Source: Clostridiales bacterium (GTDB taxonomy: Bacteria > Bacillota > Clostridia > Oscillospirales > Oscillospiraceae). From it: DNA of 6,085 nucleotides. The notes beneath the pieces were generated by a model. That model did not search any database. It was not told the origin of the DNA and was given only the letters and a program-made list of their open reading frames with translations. The stretch is taken from NCBI GenBank assembly GCA_029098065.1, contig JAQXNP010000146.1, positions 1-6,085 of the forward strand, in the 5' to 3' direction. Positions 1 through 5,303 of the stretch are shown here, in pieces. The position numbers and the translations under genes were made by a program. The first letter of the stretch is position 1, and the number at the start of each line of letters is the position of its first letter.

Positions 1-1
1 C

Positions 2-1117
2 GAGCTCCAGTGTCACGGCTCGCCCCAGGTCCTTGCCCTGGCCCTGGAGGCCCTCTTTGCCCACGGCGCCCGGCAGGCCGGGCCGGGGGAATTCACCCGC
101 CGGGCCTTCCTCAACGGAAAGCTGGCTCTGGCCCAGGCGGAGGCGGTGATGGACCTCATCGACGCCGAGACTTCCGGCGCGGTACGGCAGGCCGCCGGCC
201 AGCTCTCCGGAGCCCTCTCCCGCCGGGTGGGGGGAGTCTACGACGGTCTGGTGGACGTCTCCGCCCATTTCCACGCTGTACTGGACTATCCGGATGAGGA
301 CATCGATCCCTTTACCCGGGATACCCTGGACAGCGCCCTGACCTCTGCCCGTTGGTCACTGGACGCCCTTCTGGCCACCTATGACCGGGGCCGGTTTCTG
401 GCCAGAGGAGTCCCCTGCGCCATCGTGGGCCGGCCCAACGCGGGCAAGTCCTCCCTCCTCAACGCCCTGGTAGGGTATGAGCGGGCCATCGTCACCGCCA
501 TTCCCGGCACTACCCGTGACACGGTGGAGGAGCGCTGTGTCCTGGGCGGTGTCCTTCTCCGCCTCATCGATACCGCCGGACTCCGCGCCGCCTCTGACGA
601 GGTGGAGCGGATGGGGGTGGAACGGAGTCGGAAAGCCATGGAGGAGGCAGGTCTCATCCTGGTGGTCATCGACCAGTCCCAAAACATCGGGGAGTCGGAC
701 TTTCAGCTTTTGCAGGAGGCCATGGCATTGGCCCCTACCGTTCTGGTCCGGAACAAATCCGACCTGCCCTCCGCCCCGATCCCCGCTGCCTCCATGGATC
801 TCCCTCCCGCGGTGGAGGTGAGCGCCAAAACCGGCCAGGGGCTGGACGCCCTGGCCGCGGCGGTGGCCGGCTGCTTCCCCCAGGGGGAGGGCGATACGGC
901 AGGGGAGCTTCTCACCAACGCCCGCCAGGCGGAGGCCGCCGGCCGGGCCAGAGAGGCGGTGGAGCGGGCCCGGAGCGCCCTGGCCGCAGGCGTCACCCCG
1001 GACGCCGTTCTCACGGATGTGGAGGAGGCCCTGGAGGCGCTGGGCGAACTCACCGGCCAGAGTGTGCGGGAAGATATCACCGACCGCATTTTCCAGCGCT
1101 TCTGCGTGGGGAAATAA
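2..1117 (+). CDS. mnmE: MnmE (TrmE), tRNA U34 modification GTPase, 5'-truncated by the window edge
   Basis: MnmE is a dimeric GTPase that works with MnmG to install the (carboxymethyl)aminomethyl group on C5 of wobble uridine 34 in several tRNAs. The reading frame is open from base 2, so the first roughly 80 residues (most of the tetrahydrofolate-binding N-terminal domain) lie outside; 371 residues remain of a usual 450-460. Visible in order: ELQCHGSP and PGEFTRRAFLNGKLALAQAE of the N-terminal/helical domains; the G domain with P-loop GRPNAGKS (bases 428-451), GTTRD (G2), DTAG (569-580), NKSD (752-763) and SAK (G5); and the diagnostic C-terminal FCVGK carrying the family's catalytic cysteine. 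The stop TAA is followed directly by a hairpin terminator, so mnmG is not the next gene here, unlike the common mnmE-mnmG arrangement. All G motifs are intact and no frameshift is seen. Identification is secure. Confidence 0.98.
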   Translation, partial: ELQCHGSPQVLALALEALFAHGARQAGPGEFTRRAFLNGKLALAQAEAVMDLIDAETSGAVRQAAGQLSGALSRRVGGVYDGLVDVSAHFHAVLDYPDEDIDPFTRDTLDSALTSARWSLDALLATYDRGRFLARGVPCAIVGRPNAGKSSLLNALVGYERAIVTAIPGTTRDTVEERCVLGGVLLRLIDTAGLRAASDEVERMGVERSRKAMEEAGLILVVIDQSQNIGESDFQLLQEAMALAPTVLVRNKSDLPSAPIPAASMDLPPAVEVSAKTGQGLDALAAAVAGCFPQGEGDTAGELLTNARQAEAAGRAREAVERARSALAAGVTPDAVLTDVEEALEALGELTGQSVREDITDRIFQRFCVGK

Positions 1118-1136
1118 CTGCTCTTTCCGGACAGCA

Positions 1137-1175
1137 AAGGACCCGCTCTCCTGTGAGAGCGGGTCCTTCCTTTCG
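1137..1175 (+). terminator. Intrinsic terminator after mnmE, possibly shared with the convergent gene
   Basis: A perfect 14-bp stem (1137-1150 with 1155-1168) has a CTGT loop and is followed by a T/C-rich tail. It lies 20 bases after the mnmE stop and 14 bases beyond the stop of the convergent gene ending at 1182. The U-tract is poor on the plus strand (TTCCTTTCGTTCG) and poorer on the minus strand (TTTGCTGT), so termination probably relies on stem strength. A bidirectional role is inferred. Confidence 0.8.
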
Positions 1176-1181
1176 TTCGAT

Positions 1182-1571
1182 TCAGGTCTTTTTCTCAAAA
1201 GTCGCGCCGCAGCTGCGGCAGGTGACGGAGATCTTTCCCTTCCCCTTGGGCGCCCGAAGCTGCTGGCCGCAGTTCGGGCAGCGAAAATAGCAGTGATCCC
1301 GGTCCTGACGGCGGCATTTCCGGACGTTGTACCAGCGTACAATCGGCCGCACCGACTCCAGAAAGCGTTCATTCTCCGCCCTCCGCCGTTCGATCTGCCG
1401 GGAAAACGTCCGGTAAAACGCCAGAATCAGACACAGGGTGGACAGCAGGGACAGCAACTTGCCTCTGGTCAGGAGGGAGAGAATATAGAACGCCAGGTAG
1501 CAGCCAATGAGGGCAAATCCCAGCTGATCCGCCCCATACCGGCCATACATTACGCGTTTCATCCAGCCCAT
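1182..1571 (-). CDS. Small membrane protein with two TM helices and a C-terminal zinc ribbon, function unknown
   Basis: A 129-residue protein read from 1571 to the TGA at 1184-1182. A short basic N-terminus containing MYGRYGADQL is followed by two predicted membrane helices (about residues 17-34 and 38-53), then a basic, charged linker (RQIERRRAENER) and a zinc ribbon with CPNC (C98, C101) and CRSC (C118, C121). Two close helices followed by a positively charged segment suggest a membrane hairpin with the zinc ribbon in the cytoplasm; such ribbons usually bind nucleic acid or protein. I do not recognise a named family. The start at 1571 has a modest AGGCGG seven bases upstream; in-frame ATGs at residues 4 and 8 are alternatives, and the latter would begin at the YGRYG segment. 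It is convergent with mnmE, and upstream lies a palindromic region in which I found no convincing minus-strand promoter. The coherent domain layout argues for a real gene; no function can be assigned. Confidence 0.85.
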   Translation of the reverse strand: MGWMKRVMYGRYGADQLGFALIGCYLAFYILSLLTRGKLLSLLSTLCLILAFYRTFSRQIERRRAENERFLESVRPIVRWYNVRKCRRQDRDHCYFRCPNCGQQLRAPKGKGKISVTCRSCGATFEKKT

Positions 1572-1679
1572 GCCGTGCCGCCTGCTCTTTCCCGGGCCCC
1601 GCCCGCAAACTTTTCTTTACATAATGTCATCTACTGAACAAACCGCTTCGTGGCATGTTCGTGCGGCGATTGCCGCACA

Positions 1680-1719
1680 ATTCTATCAAAAGGGCTGTTT
1701 TCAGCCCTTTTGATAGAAT
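1680..1719. repeat. Perfect 18-bp inverted repeat with TTTT loop
   Basis: Bases 1680-1697 (ATTCTATCAAAAGGGCTG) are exactly complementary to 1702-1719, with loop TTTT at 1698-1701. This is the strongest single palindrome in the gap. There is no T-run after it on either strand, so it is not a standard intrinsic terminator for either neighbour. Confidence 0.9.
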
Positions 1720-1738
1720 GCAGACATTGTGTTACAAT
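1710..1738 (+). promoter_or_regulatory. Candidate sigma-A promoter inside the palindromic element
   Basis: TTGATA (1710-1715) and TACAAT (1733-1738) are separated by exactly 17 bases, each matching consensus at 5 of 6 positions. Transcription would begin near 1745 and run through the following hairpins. The -35 overlaps the right arm of the 18-bp palindrome and the -10 overlaps the 6-bp hairpin, so the match could be partly a by-product of the repeats. No protein-coding gene starts shortly downstream. Confidence 0.4.
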
Positions 1739-1744
1739 GCGTAT

Positions 1745-1978
1745 TTCCGATGGTGCGGTACACCACGCCAACGGGAAGCGCAAGGATTTTGCGCAATTCT
1801 GCGCCAAATCCTTGTACTTGAACAAAGCTGATTGTCCTTGTAAGCCTTGACTTTCGAGGCCAATCAGCTTTGTTCAGTACGCATTACATAGAACTAATCA
1901 TAGCGGCTTCCCGCCCTCAGGTCAAGGACAGAAACGTAAACAAAATGTGAATTGTGACGGAAAATCCCGTCCTTTTTC
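1745..1978 (+). ncRNA. Candidate structured small RNA, about 230 nt, no known family recognised
   Basis: Speculative. Between the candidate promoter at 1710-1738 and a small terminator-like hairpin (1956-1971 plus CTTTTTC) the sequence folds into nested helices. An 8-bp closing helix pairs CGGGAAGC (1772-1779) with GCTTCCCG (1906-1913). Inside it sit hairpin 1781-1814 (9 bp, one mismatch, 5 bp, ATTC loop) and hairpin 1814-1880 (16 bp, one-base bulge, 4 bp, 26-nt loop containing GCCT/AGGC pairing). They share or abut at base 1814, so coaxial stacking is possible. A 5-bp hairpin at 1751-1765 lies 5' of the closing helix. It does not resemble tmRNA, SRP RNA, RNase P RNA or 6S RNA as I know them. 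The competing explanation is a DNA repeat element. Confidence 0.25.
1956..1978 (+). terminator. Weak terminator-like hairpin
   Basis: GACGG (1956-1960) pairs with CCGTC (1967-1971) around a six-base loop, followed by CTTTTTCTC. The stem is only 5 bp, so efficiency would be low. No plus-strand gene ends upstream; its purpose would be clear only if the palindromic region is transcribed. Confidence 0.35.
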
Positions 1979-1997
1979 TCAAACAGCCGATTTCCTC

Positions 1998-2026
1998 TTG
2001 CGATTTTCCCGCAAAACCGGTATACT
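1998..2026 (+). promoter_or_regulatory. Sigma-A promoter of the dCMP deaminase gene
   Basis: TTGCGA (1998-2003) and TATACT (2021-2026) are separated by 17 bases. The predicted start near 2033 gives a leader of about 26 nt with GGAGG at 2047-2051. This makes the ATG at 2059 the sensible start and argues against the in-frame ATGs at 1954 and 2035, which lie before or at the transcript start. Confidence 0.75.
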
Positions 2027-2058
2027 GTGCTAAAATGGCAGTTGCCGGAGGGCTCAGA

Positions 2059-2571
2059 ATGAAACGGATTGACAAAGAGAACTACTACCTGGATATCGCG
2101 GAAACCGTGCTGGAGCGTTCCACCTGTCTGCGCCGGTGTTATGGGGCCATCATCGTCAAGAATGACGAAATCGTAGCCACCGGCTACAACGGCGCTCCCC
2201 GGGGCCGGAAAAACTGCGTGGACCTGGGTTTCTGCACCCGGGAGGCCATGAGCATCCCTTCGGGGGAACGGTATGAGCTGTGCCGCTCTGTCCACGCCGA
2301 GGCCAACGCCATCATCTCCGCCGCCCGCAGCGATGTGCTGGGGGGCACCCTCTACCTGGTGGGGCGGGACGCCAAGACCGACGTCCTTCTCCCCGACGCT
2401 ACCTCCTGCTCCATGTGCCGTCGGCTCATCATCAACGCGGGCATCGACCGGGTGGTCATCCGCCGGACGCCCGCCGAGTACTCGGTGGTCCATGTGGAGG
2501 ACTGGATCCGGGAGGATGACTCCCTTCCCGGGATCAACCCATGCGCCTGCTCCGGCTGCGGCCAGAATTGA
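2059..2571 (+). CDS. dCMP deaminase family protein (cytidine/deoxycytidylate deaminase fold)
   Basis: Members hydrolytically deaminate dCMP to dUMP, feeding thymidylate synthesis; the substrate is inferred from family resemblance. The 170-residue protein carries the zinc-deaminase signature: HAE at residues 79-81 (zinc ligand and proton shuttle) and a CxxC pair at C117/C120 within SCSMCRRLIINAG, where the first residue is serine rather than the usual proline of PCxxC. The N-terminal YYLDIAETVLERSTCLRRCYGA and GYNGAPRG stretches fit the ComEB/phage-type dCMP deaminases. Extra cysteines (C23, C27, C53, C59, C75) may bind a second structural zinc, as in some phage enzymes. The C-terminus ends in a short CACSGC tail (C162, C164, C167). 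GGAGG at 2047-2051, seven bases from the ATG, fixes the start; an upstream in-frame extension is open but lies ahead of the promoter. It is a single-gene unit with its own promoter and terminator. Confidence 0.9.
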   Translation: MKRIDKENYYLDIAETVLERSTCLRRCYGAIIVKNDEIVATGYNGAPRGRKNCVDLGFCTREAMSIPSGERYELCRSVHAEANAIISAARSDVLGGTLYLVGRDAKTDVLLPDATSCSMCRRLIINAGIDRVVIRRTPAEYSVVHVEDWIREDDSLPGINPCACSGCGQN

Positions 2572-2585
2572 ATCCCGATCCGCTT

Positions 2586-2627
2586 CGCCGGGCCCTCTCT
2601 TACGAGGGGACCCGGCGTTTTCCTTTC
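2586..2627 (+). terminator. Intrinsic terminator of the deaminase gene
   Basis: CGCCGGG (2586-2592) pairs with CCCGGCG (2611-2617), and the inner CCCTC (2593-2597) with GAGGG (2604-2608), leaving a two-base bulge (GA, 2609-2610) and a TCTTAC loop. TTTTCCTTTCC follows. It lies 14 bases after the deaminase stop. Confidence 0.85.
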
Positions 2628-2647
2628 CCTTTCGGATGGGAAATTCC

Positions 2648-2676
2648 TTGACAGAAATGCTGCGTGGCCTTAAAAT
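2648..2676 (+). promoter_or_regulatory. Sigma-A promoter of rny
   Basis: A consensus TTGACA (2648-2653) is followed after 17 bases by TAAAAT (2671-2676, 5 of 6). Predicted transcript start is near 2683. It lies just beyond the deaminase terminator, so rny is transcribed independently. Confidence 0.85.
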
Positions 2677-2682
2677 AAGTCT

Positions 2683-2797
2683 GGTGCATTTTCTTGAGCC
2701 GCGGCCAGCCGCAGCTCAGGTTTCCGGACCGGAAGGTCCGGTCTGTGTTTTATGAGAAACTGACAAAACTGAACACACGGAGGTGTAATAAGGCAGA
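2683..2797 (+). promoter_or_regulatory. Structured 5' leader of rny
   Basis: The predicted untranslated leader is about 115 nt with two consecutive hairpins. The first pairs 2693-2699 with 2714-2720 (7 bp with one G-U) and, after a C/A mismatch, GCGG (2701-2704) with CCGC (2709-2712). The second pairs CCGGACC (2724-2730) with GGTCCGG (2735-2741) around a GGAA loop and is followed by TCTGTGTTTTAT, a weak T-rich tail. This could be an attenuator, an mRNA-stabilising 5' structure or a self-cleavage site for RNase Y; the sequence alone does not decide. I recognise no riboswitch class. Confidence 0.5.
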
Positions 2798-4342
2798 ATG
2801 GAATTTAACGTACTTTGCGTCATTATGGCCATCATTGGCCTGGTTGTCGGCGCTGTGGCGGACACCTTTTACCGCAAGAACGTGTCTGAAAAGAAGGTAG
2901 GCAGCGCGGAGGAAGAGGCCAAGCGCATCCTCAACGACGCCATCAGAACCGCGGAAAACAAACAGCGGGAAGCCATGGTAGAGGCCAAGGAGGCCATCCT
3001 CACCGCCCGCAATGAGTGGGAAAAAGAGGAGAAGGAGCGCCGCAGCGACCTTCAGAAGCAGGAGCACCGCCTGCAGCAGAAAGAGGAAAATCTGGACCGC
3101 AAGACCGACAACATCGAAAAGAAGGAAGAGACCCTCCAGAAGAAGCTCACCGAACTGGACGCCGCCCGGGAGGAGGCGGAGGCCCTCAAGGATCAGCAGC
3201 GGGCCGAGCTGGAGCGGATCTCCGGCATGACCGCCGAGGAGGCCAAGGATCTCCTCATCAGCCAGCTGGAGGCCGAAGTCACCCACGAGTCCGCCGCCAA
3301 GATTAAAGAGGCGGAGGCCCACTATAAAGAGGAATCCGACAACATGGCCCGGGAAATCATCGGCCTGGCCATCCAGCGCTGCGCCGCCGACCATGTGGCG
3401 GAGGCCACCGTGTCGGTGGTCCCCCTGCCCAACGATGAAATGAAGGGCCGCATCATCGGCCGCGAGGGCCGGAATATCCGCACGCTGGAGACTTTGACCG
3501 GCGTGGATCTCATTATCGATGACACTCCGGAGGCCATCACGGTCTCCTGCTTTGACCCTGTCCGCCGGGAGATCGCCCGCATCGCCCTGGAGAAACTGAT
3601 CCAGGACGGCCGCATCCACCCCGCCCGGATCGAGGAGATGGTGGAGAAGGCCAAGCGTGAAGTGGACGCCGCCATCAAGGCGGAGGGCGAACGCGCCGTC
3701 TTTGAGACCAACGTCCACGGCCTCCATCCCGAGCTGGTCAAACTGCTGGGCCGGATGAAATACCGCACCAGCTACGGCCAGAACGTGCTGAGCCATTCCA
3801 TCGAGGTGGCCCATCTGGCCGGACTCATGGCCGCTGAGCTGGGCGGCGATGTGGCCACCGCCAAACGGGCAAGCCTGCTCCACGATCTGGGCAAGGCCAT
3901 TGACCATGAGGTAGAGGGCTCCCACGTGGCCATCGGCGTGGAGCTGGCCCGGAAGTACCATGAGAGCGAGGAAGTTATCCACGCCATCGAGGCGCACCAC
4001 GGCGACGTGGAGCCCAAGACCCTCACCGCCGTCCTGGTCCAGGCCGCCGACGCCGTCTCCGCCGCCCGTCCAGGCGCCCGGCGGGAGAATCTGGAGAACT
4101 ACATCAAACGGCTGGAGACGCTGGAGAGCATCGGCTCCTCCTTCCCCGGGGTGGAGAAGTGCTTCGCCATCCAGGCCGGCCGGGAGATCCGCATCATGGT
4201 GGAACCCGAAAAGGTCAGCGAAGATCAGATGGTCCTGCTGGCCCGGGACGTGGCCAAGAAGATCGAGGACGAGATGGAGTATCCCGGCCAGATCAAGGTC
4301 AACATCATCCGGGAGACCAAAGCGGTGGATTACGCCAAGTAA
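2798..4342 (+). CDS. rny: Ribonuclease Y, membrane-anchored endoribonuclease
   Basis: RNase Y makes the initiating endonucleolytic cuts in mRNA turnover in many Gram-positive bacteria and acts at the membrane, with degradosome-type partners described in Bacillus. The 514 residues match the family's usual 510-520. Order: an N-terminal transmembrane helix (about residues 5-22); a long highly charged coiled coil (about 30-200, rich in E, K and R); a KH RNA-binding domain with [10 protein letters not shown] (217-226); and an HD domain with metal-binding H333, the LLHDLGK motif carrying H362 and D363, and DHEVEGSH (369-376). The C-terminal [13 protein letters not shown] motif is also typical. Start: GGAGGTG at 2779-2785 leaves a rather long 12-base spacing to the ATG, but no better in-frame start exists and the helix begins immediately. 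It has its own promoter, a structured leader and a strong terminator. All domains appear intact. Confidence 0.98.
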   Translation: MEFNVLCVIMAIIGLVVGAVADTFYRKNVSEKKVGSAEEEAKRILNDAIRTAENKQREAMVEAKEAILTARNEWEKEEKERRSDLQKQEHRLQQKEENLDRKTDNIEKKEETLQKKLTELDAAREEAEALKDQQRAELERISGMTAEEAKDLLISQLEAEVTHESAAKIKEAEAHYKEESDNMAREIIGLAIQRCAADHVAEATVSVVPLPNDEMKGRIIGREGRNIRTLETLTGVDLIIDDTPEAITVSCFDPVRREIARIALEKLIQDGRIHPARIEEMVEKAKREVDAAIKAEGERAVFETNVHGLHPELVKLLGRMKYRTSYGQNVLSHSIEVAHLAGLMAAELGGDVATAKRASLLHDLGKAIDHEVEGSHVAIGVELARKYHESEEVIHAIEAHHGDVEPKTLTAVLVQAADAVSAARPGARRENLENYIKRLETLESIGSSFPGVEKCFAIQAGREIRIMVEPEKVSEDQMVLLARDVAKKIEDEMEYPGQIKVNIIRETKAVDYAK

Positions 4343-4348
4343 ACAGCG

Positions 4349-4383
4349 AACCGGCTTCCCCAAAAGGGGAAGCCGGTTTTTTT
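4349..4383 (+). terminator. Strong intrinsic terminator of rny, at a convergent gene junction
   Basis: A perfect 13-bp stem (4349-4361 with 4366-4378) has an AAAA loop followed by TTTTT, C, A and another T-run. It begins six bases after the rny stop. The stop codon of the convergent minus-strand gene (4383-4385) lies at the end of the T-tract, so that gene's messenger also enters this hairpin; on that strand the tail (CGCTGTTTA) is a weak U-tract. Confidence 0.93.
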
Positions 4384-5141
4384 CATTTTTCCTCCGGCAG
4401 CGGCCGACGGCGGTGCTCCAGGGGCTCCCAGGCGGGCCGCGGCAGCCGCTGCATAGAGCCGAAGACCCGCTCCTTCAGCCCGGGGTACCGGCGCTCCAGC
4501 TCCGTCACCAGCTCCTTGACCTCCTGGCGCTTGGTGTATCCGTCCGCCGGGCAGGGGTTCTTCACCACGGGCATGTTGTTCCGCCGGGCCGCCCCCCGCA
4601 CCATGCCCTCCCCGCAGTAGAGAAGGGGGCGGATCTGCGTGATGCCGGTACGGGTCAGCTCGGTGACGGGCTGAAAACAGCTCAGCCGTCCCTCGTAAAA
4701 CAGGGACAGGAAAAAGGTCTCCACCGCGTCGTCAAAATGATGTCCCAGGGCGATCTTGGTGATCCCGGCCTCCAGAATGGCATTGTGAAGAGCTCCCCGC
4801 CGCATCTTGGCGCACATGGAGCAGGGGTTCTTCTCCTTGCGAAGGTCAAAGATGATATGGCTGATCTCACTGGAAATCAGGTGGAACGGGACCTCCAGGC
4901 CGGCGCAGTAGTCCGCCACCGGCCCGAAGTCGGCACGCTGCCGCCCATCCGCCGCCCCCATGTCCAGCGTGAAGGCCTCCACCGTAAATGGCTTGGGGTA
5001 ATACCGGGACAGCTTGGCCAGGGCGGTCAGGGTCACCAGAGAGTCCTTTCCCCCGGATACCCCCACCGCCACCCGGTCTCCGGGCTGGATCATATCATAG
5101 TCCTCCACACACCGGCGGACCAGGCTGCAGATCTTTTCCAT
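4383..5141 (-). CDS. ttcA: TtcA-family tRNA 2-thiolation ATPase (PP-loop)
   Basis: The family activates the C2 carbonyl of a tRNA base by adenylation and replaces it with sulfur; in Escherichia coli TtcA does this at cytidine 32 using a [4Fe-4S] cluster. The 252-residue protein has the PP-loop SGGKDS (29-34) after VAVGV, CSMC (C107, C110) and a third cysteine in NPCPADG (C197), the C-x2-C plus distant C pattern of the cluster ligands, plus GHHFDDAVET (133-142) and RPLLYC. These separate it from TilS, which lacks the cysteine set. It is shorter than the E. coli protein (about 310 residues), as are other Gram-positive relatives, and ends in a short basic proline-rich tail. GGAGG at 5148-5152, six bases from the ATG, supports the start. 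It converges on rny and diverges from rplM. The family is secure; the exact tRNA position modified in this organism is inferred. Confidence 0.88.
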   Translation of the reverse strand: MEKICSLVRRCVEDYDMIQPGDRVAVGVSGGKDSLVTLTALAKLSRYYPKPFTVEAFTLDMGAADGRQRADFGPVADYCAGLEVPFHLISSEISHIIFDLRKEKNPCSMCAKMRRGALHNAILEAGITKIALGHHFDDAVETFFLSLFYEGRLSCFQPVTELTRTGITQIRPLLYCGEGMVRGAARRNNMPVVKNPCPADGYTKRQEVKELVTELERRYPGLKERVFGSMQRLPRPAWEPLEHRRRPLPEEK

Positions 5142-5152
5142 AAAGCGCCTCC

Positions 5153-5253
5153 GAAAATTTGAAAATTGAAATTGAGCATTTGGAAGGATTCAAGAGAAAA
5201 ACAGAGATTTCAAGAGATTTAAACTTCCTAAATTAAAAATCTTCAAAAAGAGG
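5153..5253. other. A+T-rich divergent intergenic region
   Basis: This roughly 100-base stretch between the TtcA-like gene and the rplM promoter is strikingly A+T-rich compared with its GC-rich surroundings and holds no gene. It contains repeated GAAAATT/GAAATT units at 5155-5174, two copies of TTCAAGAGA (5189-5197 and 5209-5217) exactly 20 bases apart, and two of AGAGATTT. The part nearest the promoter could act as an UP element for rplM, and on the minus strand it would be the leader of the TtcA-like gene. A second minus-strand promoter is possible: TTGAAG and TTTAAA 17 bases apart, near 5218-5246. Confidence 0.5.
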
Positions 5254-5282
5254 TTGACACCTTCCGGTCTCCGTATTATAAT
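5254..5282 (+). promoter_or_regulatory. Perfect consensus sigma-A promoter for rplM-rpsI
   Basis: TTGACA (5254-5259) and TATAAT (5277-5282) are separated by exactly 17 bases, a full consensus match preceded by A+T-rich sequence. This is what is expected for a highly expressed ribosomal protein operon. The transcript should start near 5287-5290. Confidence 0.95.
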
Positions 5283-5303
5283 ACAAAACGCTCCGAACGT
5301 CCA
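5275..5303 (-). promoter_or_regulatory. Candidate opposing promoter for the TtcA-like gene sharing the -10 region
   Basis: The bases 5273-5284 (GTATTATAATAC) are a perfect 12-bp palindrome, so the minus strand also reads TATAAT (5280-5275). Seventeen bases upstream on that strand is TGGACG (5303-5298), 4 of 6 against TTGACA. Transcription would begin near 5268 and give the TtcA-like gene a leader of about 127 nt. The -10 is exact but the -35 is mediocre, so activity is an inference. Confidence 0.4.

Larger units (their letters stand above)
1631..1890. repeat. Palindrome-dense intergenic element, MITE-like or REP-like
   Basis: This gene-free stretch is a chain of inverted repeats: 7-bp hairpin 1661-1667/1672-1678; perfect 18-bp hairpin 1680-1697/1702-1719 with TTTT loop; 6-bp 1725-1730/1734-1739; 5-bp 1751-1755/1761-1765; 9+5-bp hairpin 1781-1789/1806-1814 enclosing 1791-1795/1800-1804; and a 20-bp hairpin 1814-1834/1861-1880 with one bulge. 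The outermost parts are inverted copies of one 11-mer: TACTGAACAAA at 1632-1642 and TTTGTTCAGTA at 1869-1879. The 7-mer TTACATA occurs outside both (1617-1623 and 1884-1890), but not directly abutting the inverted repeats, so it is not a clean target duplication. The overlapping short ORFs on both strands run straight through the palindromes and are not credible genes. Reading it as a non-autonomous mobile or dispersed repeat is inference; only copies elsewhere in the genome would prove it. Confidence 0.5.

Noticed and set aside
356..1372. 338-codon open frame on the minus strand across mnmE
   Set aside because: It is antisense to the conserved GTPase domain, crosses the terminator and overlaps the zinc ribbon gene in another frame; its translation shows no domain.
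1680..1719. Perfect 18-bp hairpin as a terminator
   Set aside because: There is no T-run after the stem on either strand, and no gene ends nearby in the required direction.
1631..1825. 64-residue minus-strand ORF in the same gap
   Set aside because: It has the same palindromic origin, no ribosome binding site and no recognisable domain.
1650..1850. 66-residue plus-strand ORF in the palindromic gap, with a cysteine-containing N-terminus (MACSCGDC)
   Set aside because: It reads straight through several perfect palindromes, has no Shine-Dalgarno before the ATG, and an opposite-strand ORF covers the same palindromes. Its sequence is explained by the repeat structure.
1954..2058. N-terminal extension of the dCMP deaminase from the ATG at 1954 or 2035
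   Set aside because: The promoter at 1998-2026 lies inside the extension, the GGAGG at 2047-2051 points to the ATG at 2059, and the extension does not resemble the family.
1572..2058. tRNA, tmRNA, SRP RNA or known riboswitch in the long gap
   Set aside because: I looked for a TTCGA-type T arm with a 3' CCA, a tmRNA-like 5' end, the SRP GGAA tetraloop and other recognisable conserved cores, and saw none.
2750..4363. 537-codon open frame on the minus strand across rny
   Set aside because: It is exactly antisense to a complete, motif-perfect RNase Y. Long antisense frames are expected in GC-rich genes, and its translation is low-complexity (runs of LLL, GG, DGG, HP) with no recognisable domain.
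3960..5162. 400-codon plus-strand ORF spanning the end of rny and the TtcA-like gene
   Set aside because: It is out of frame with rny, passes through the rny terminator and is antisense to a clear TtcA-family gene.
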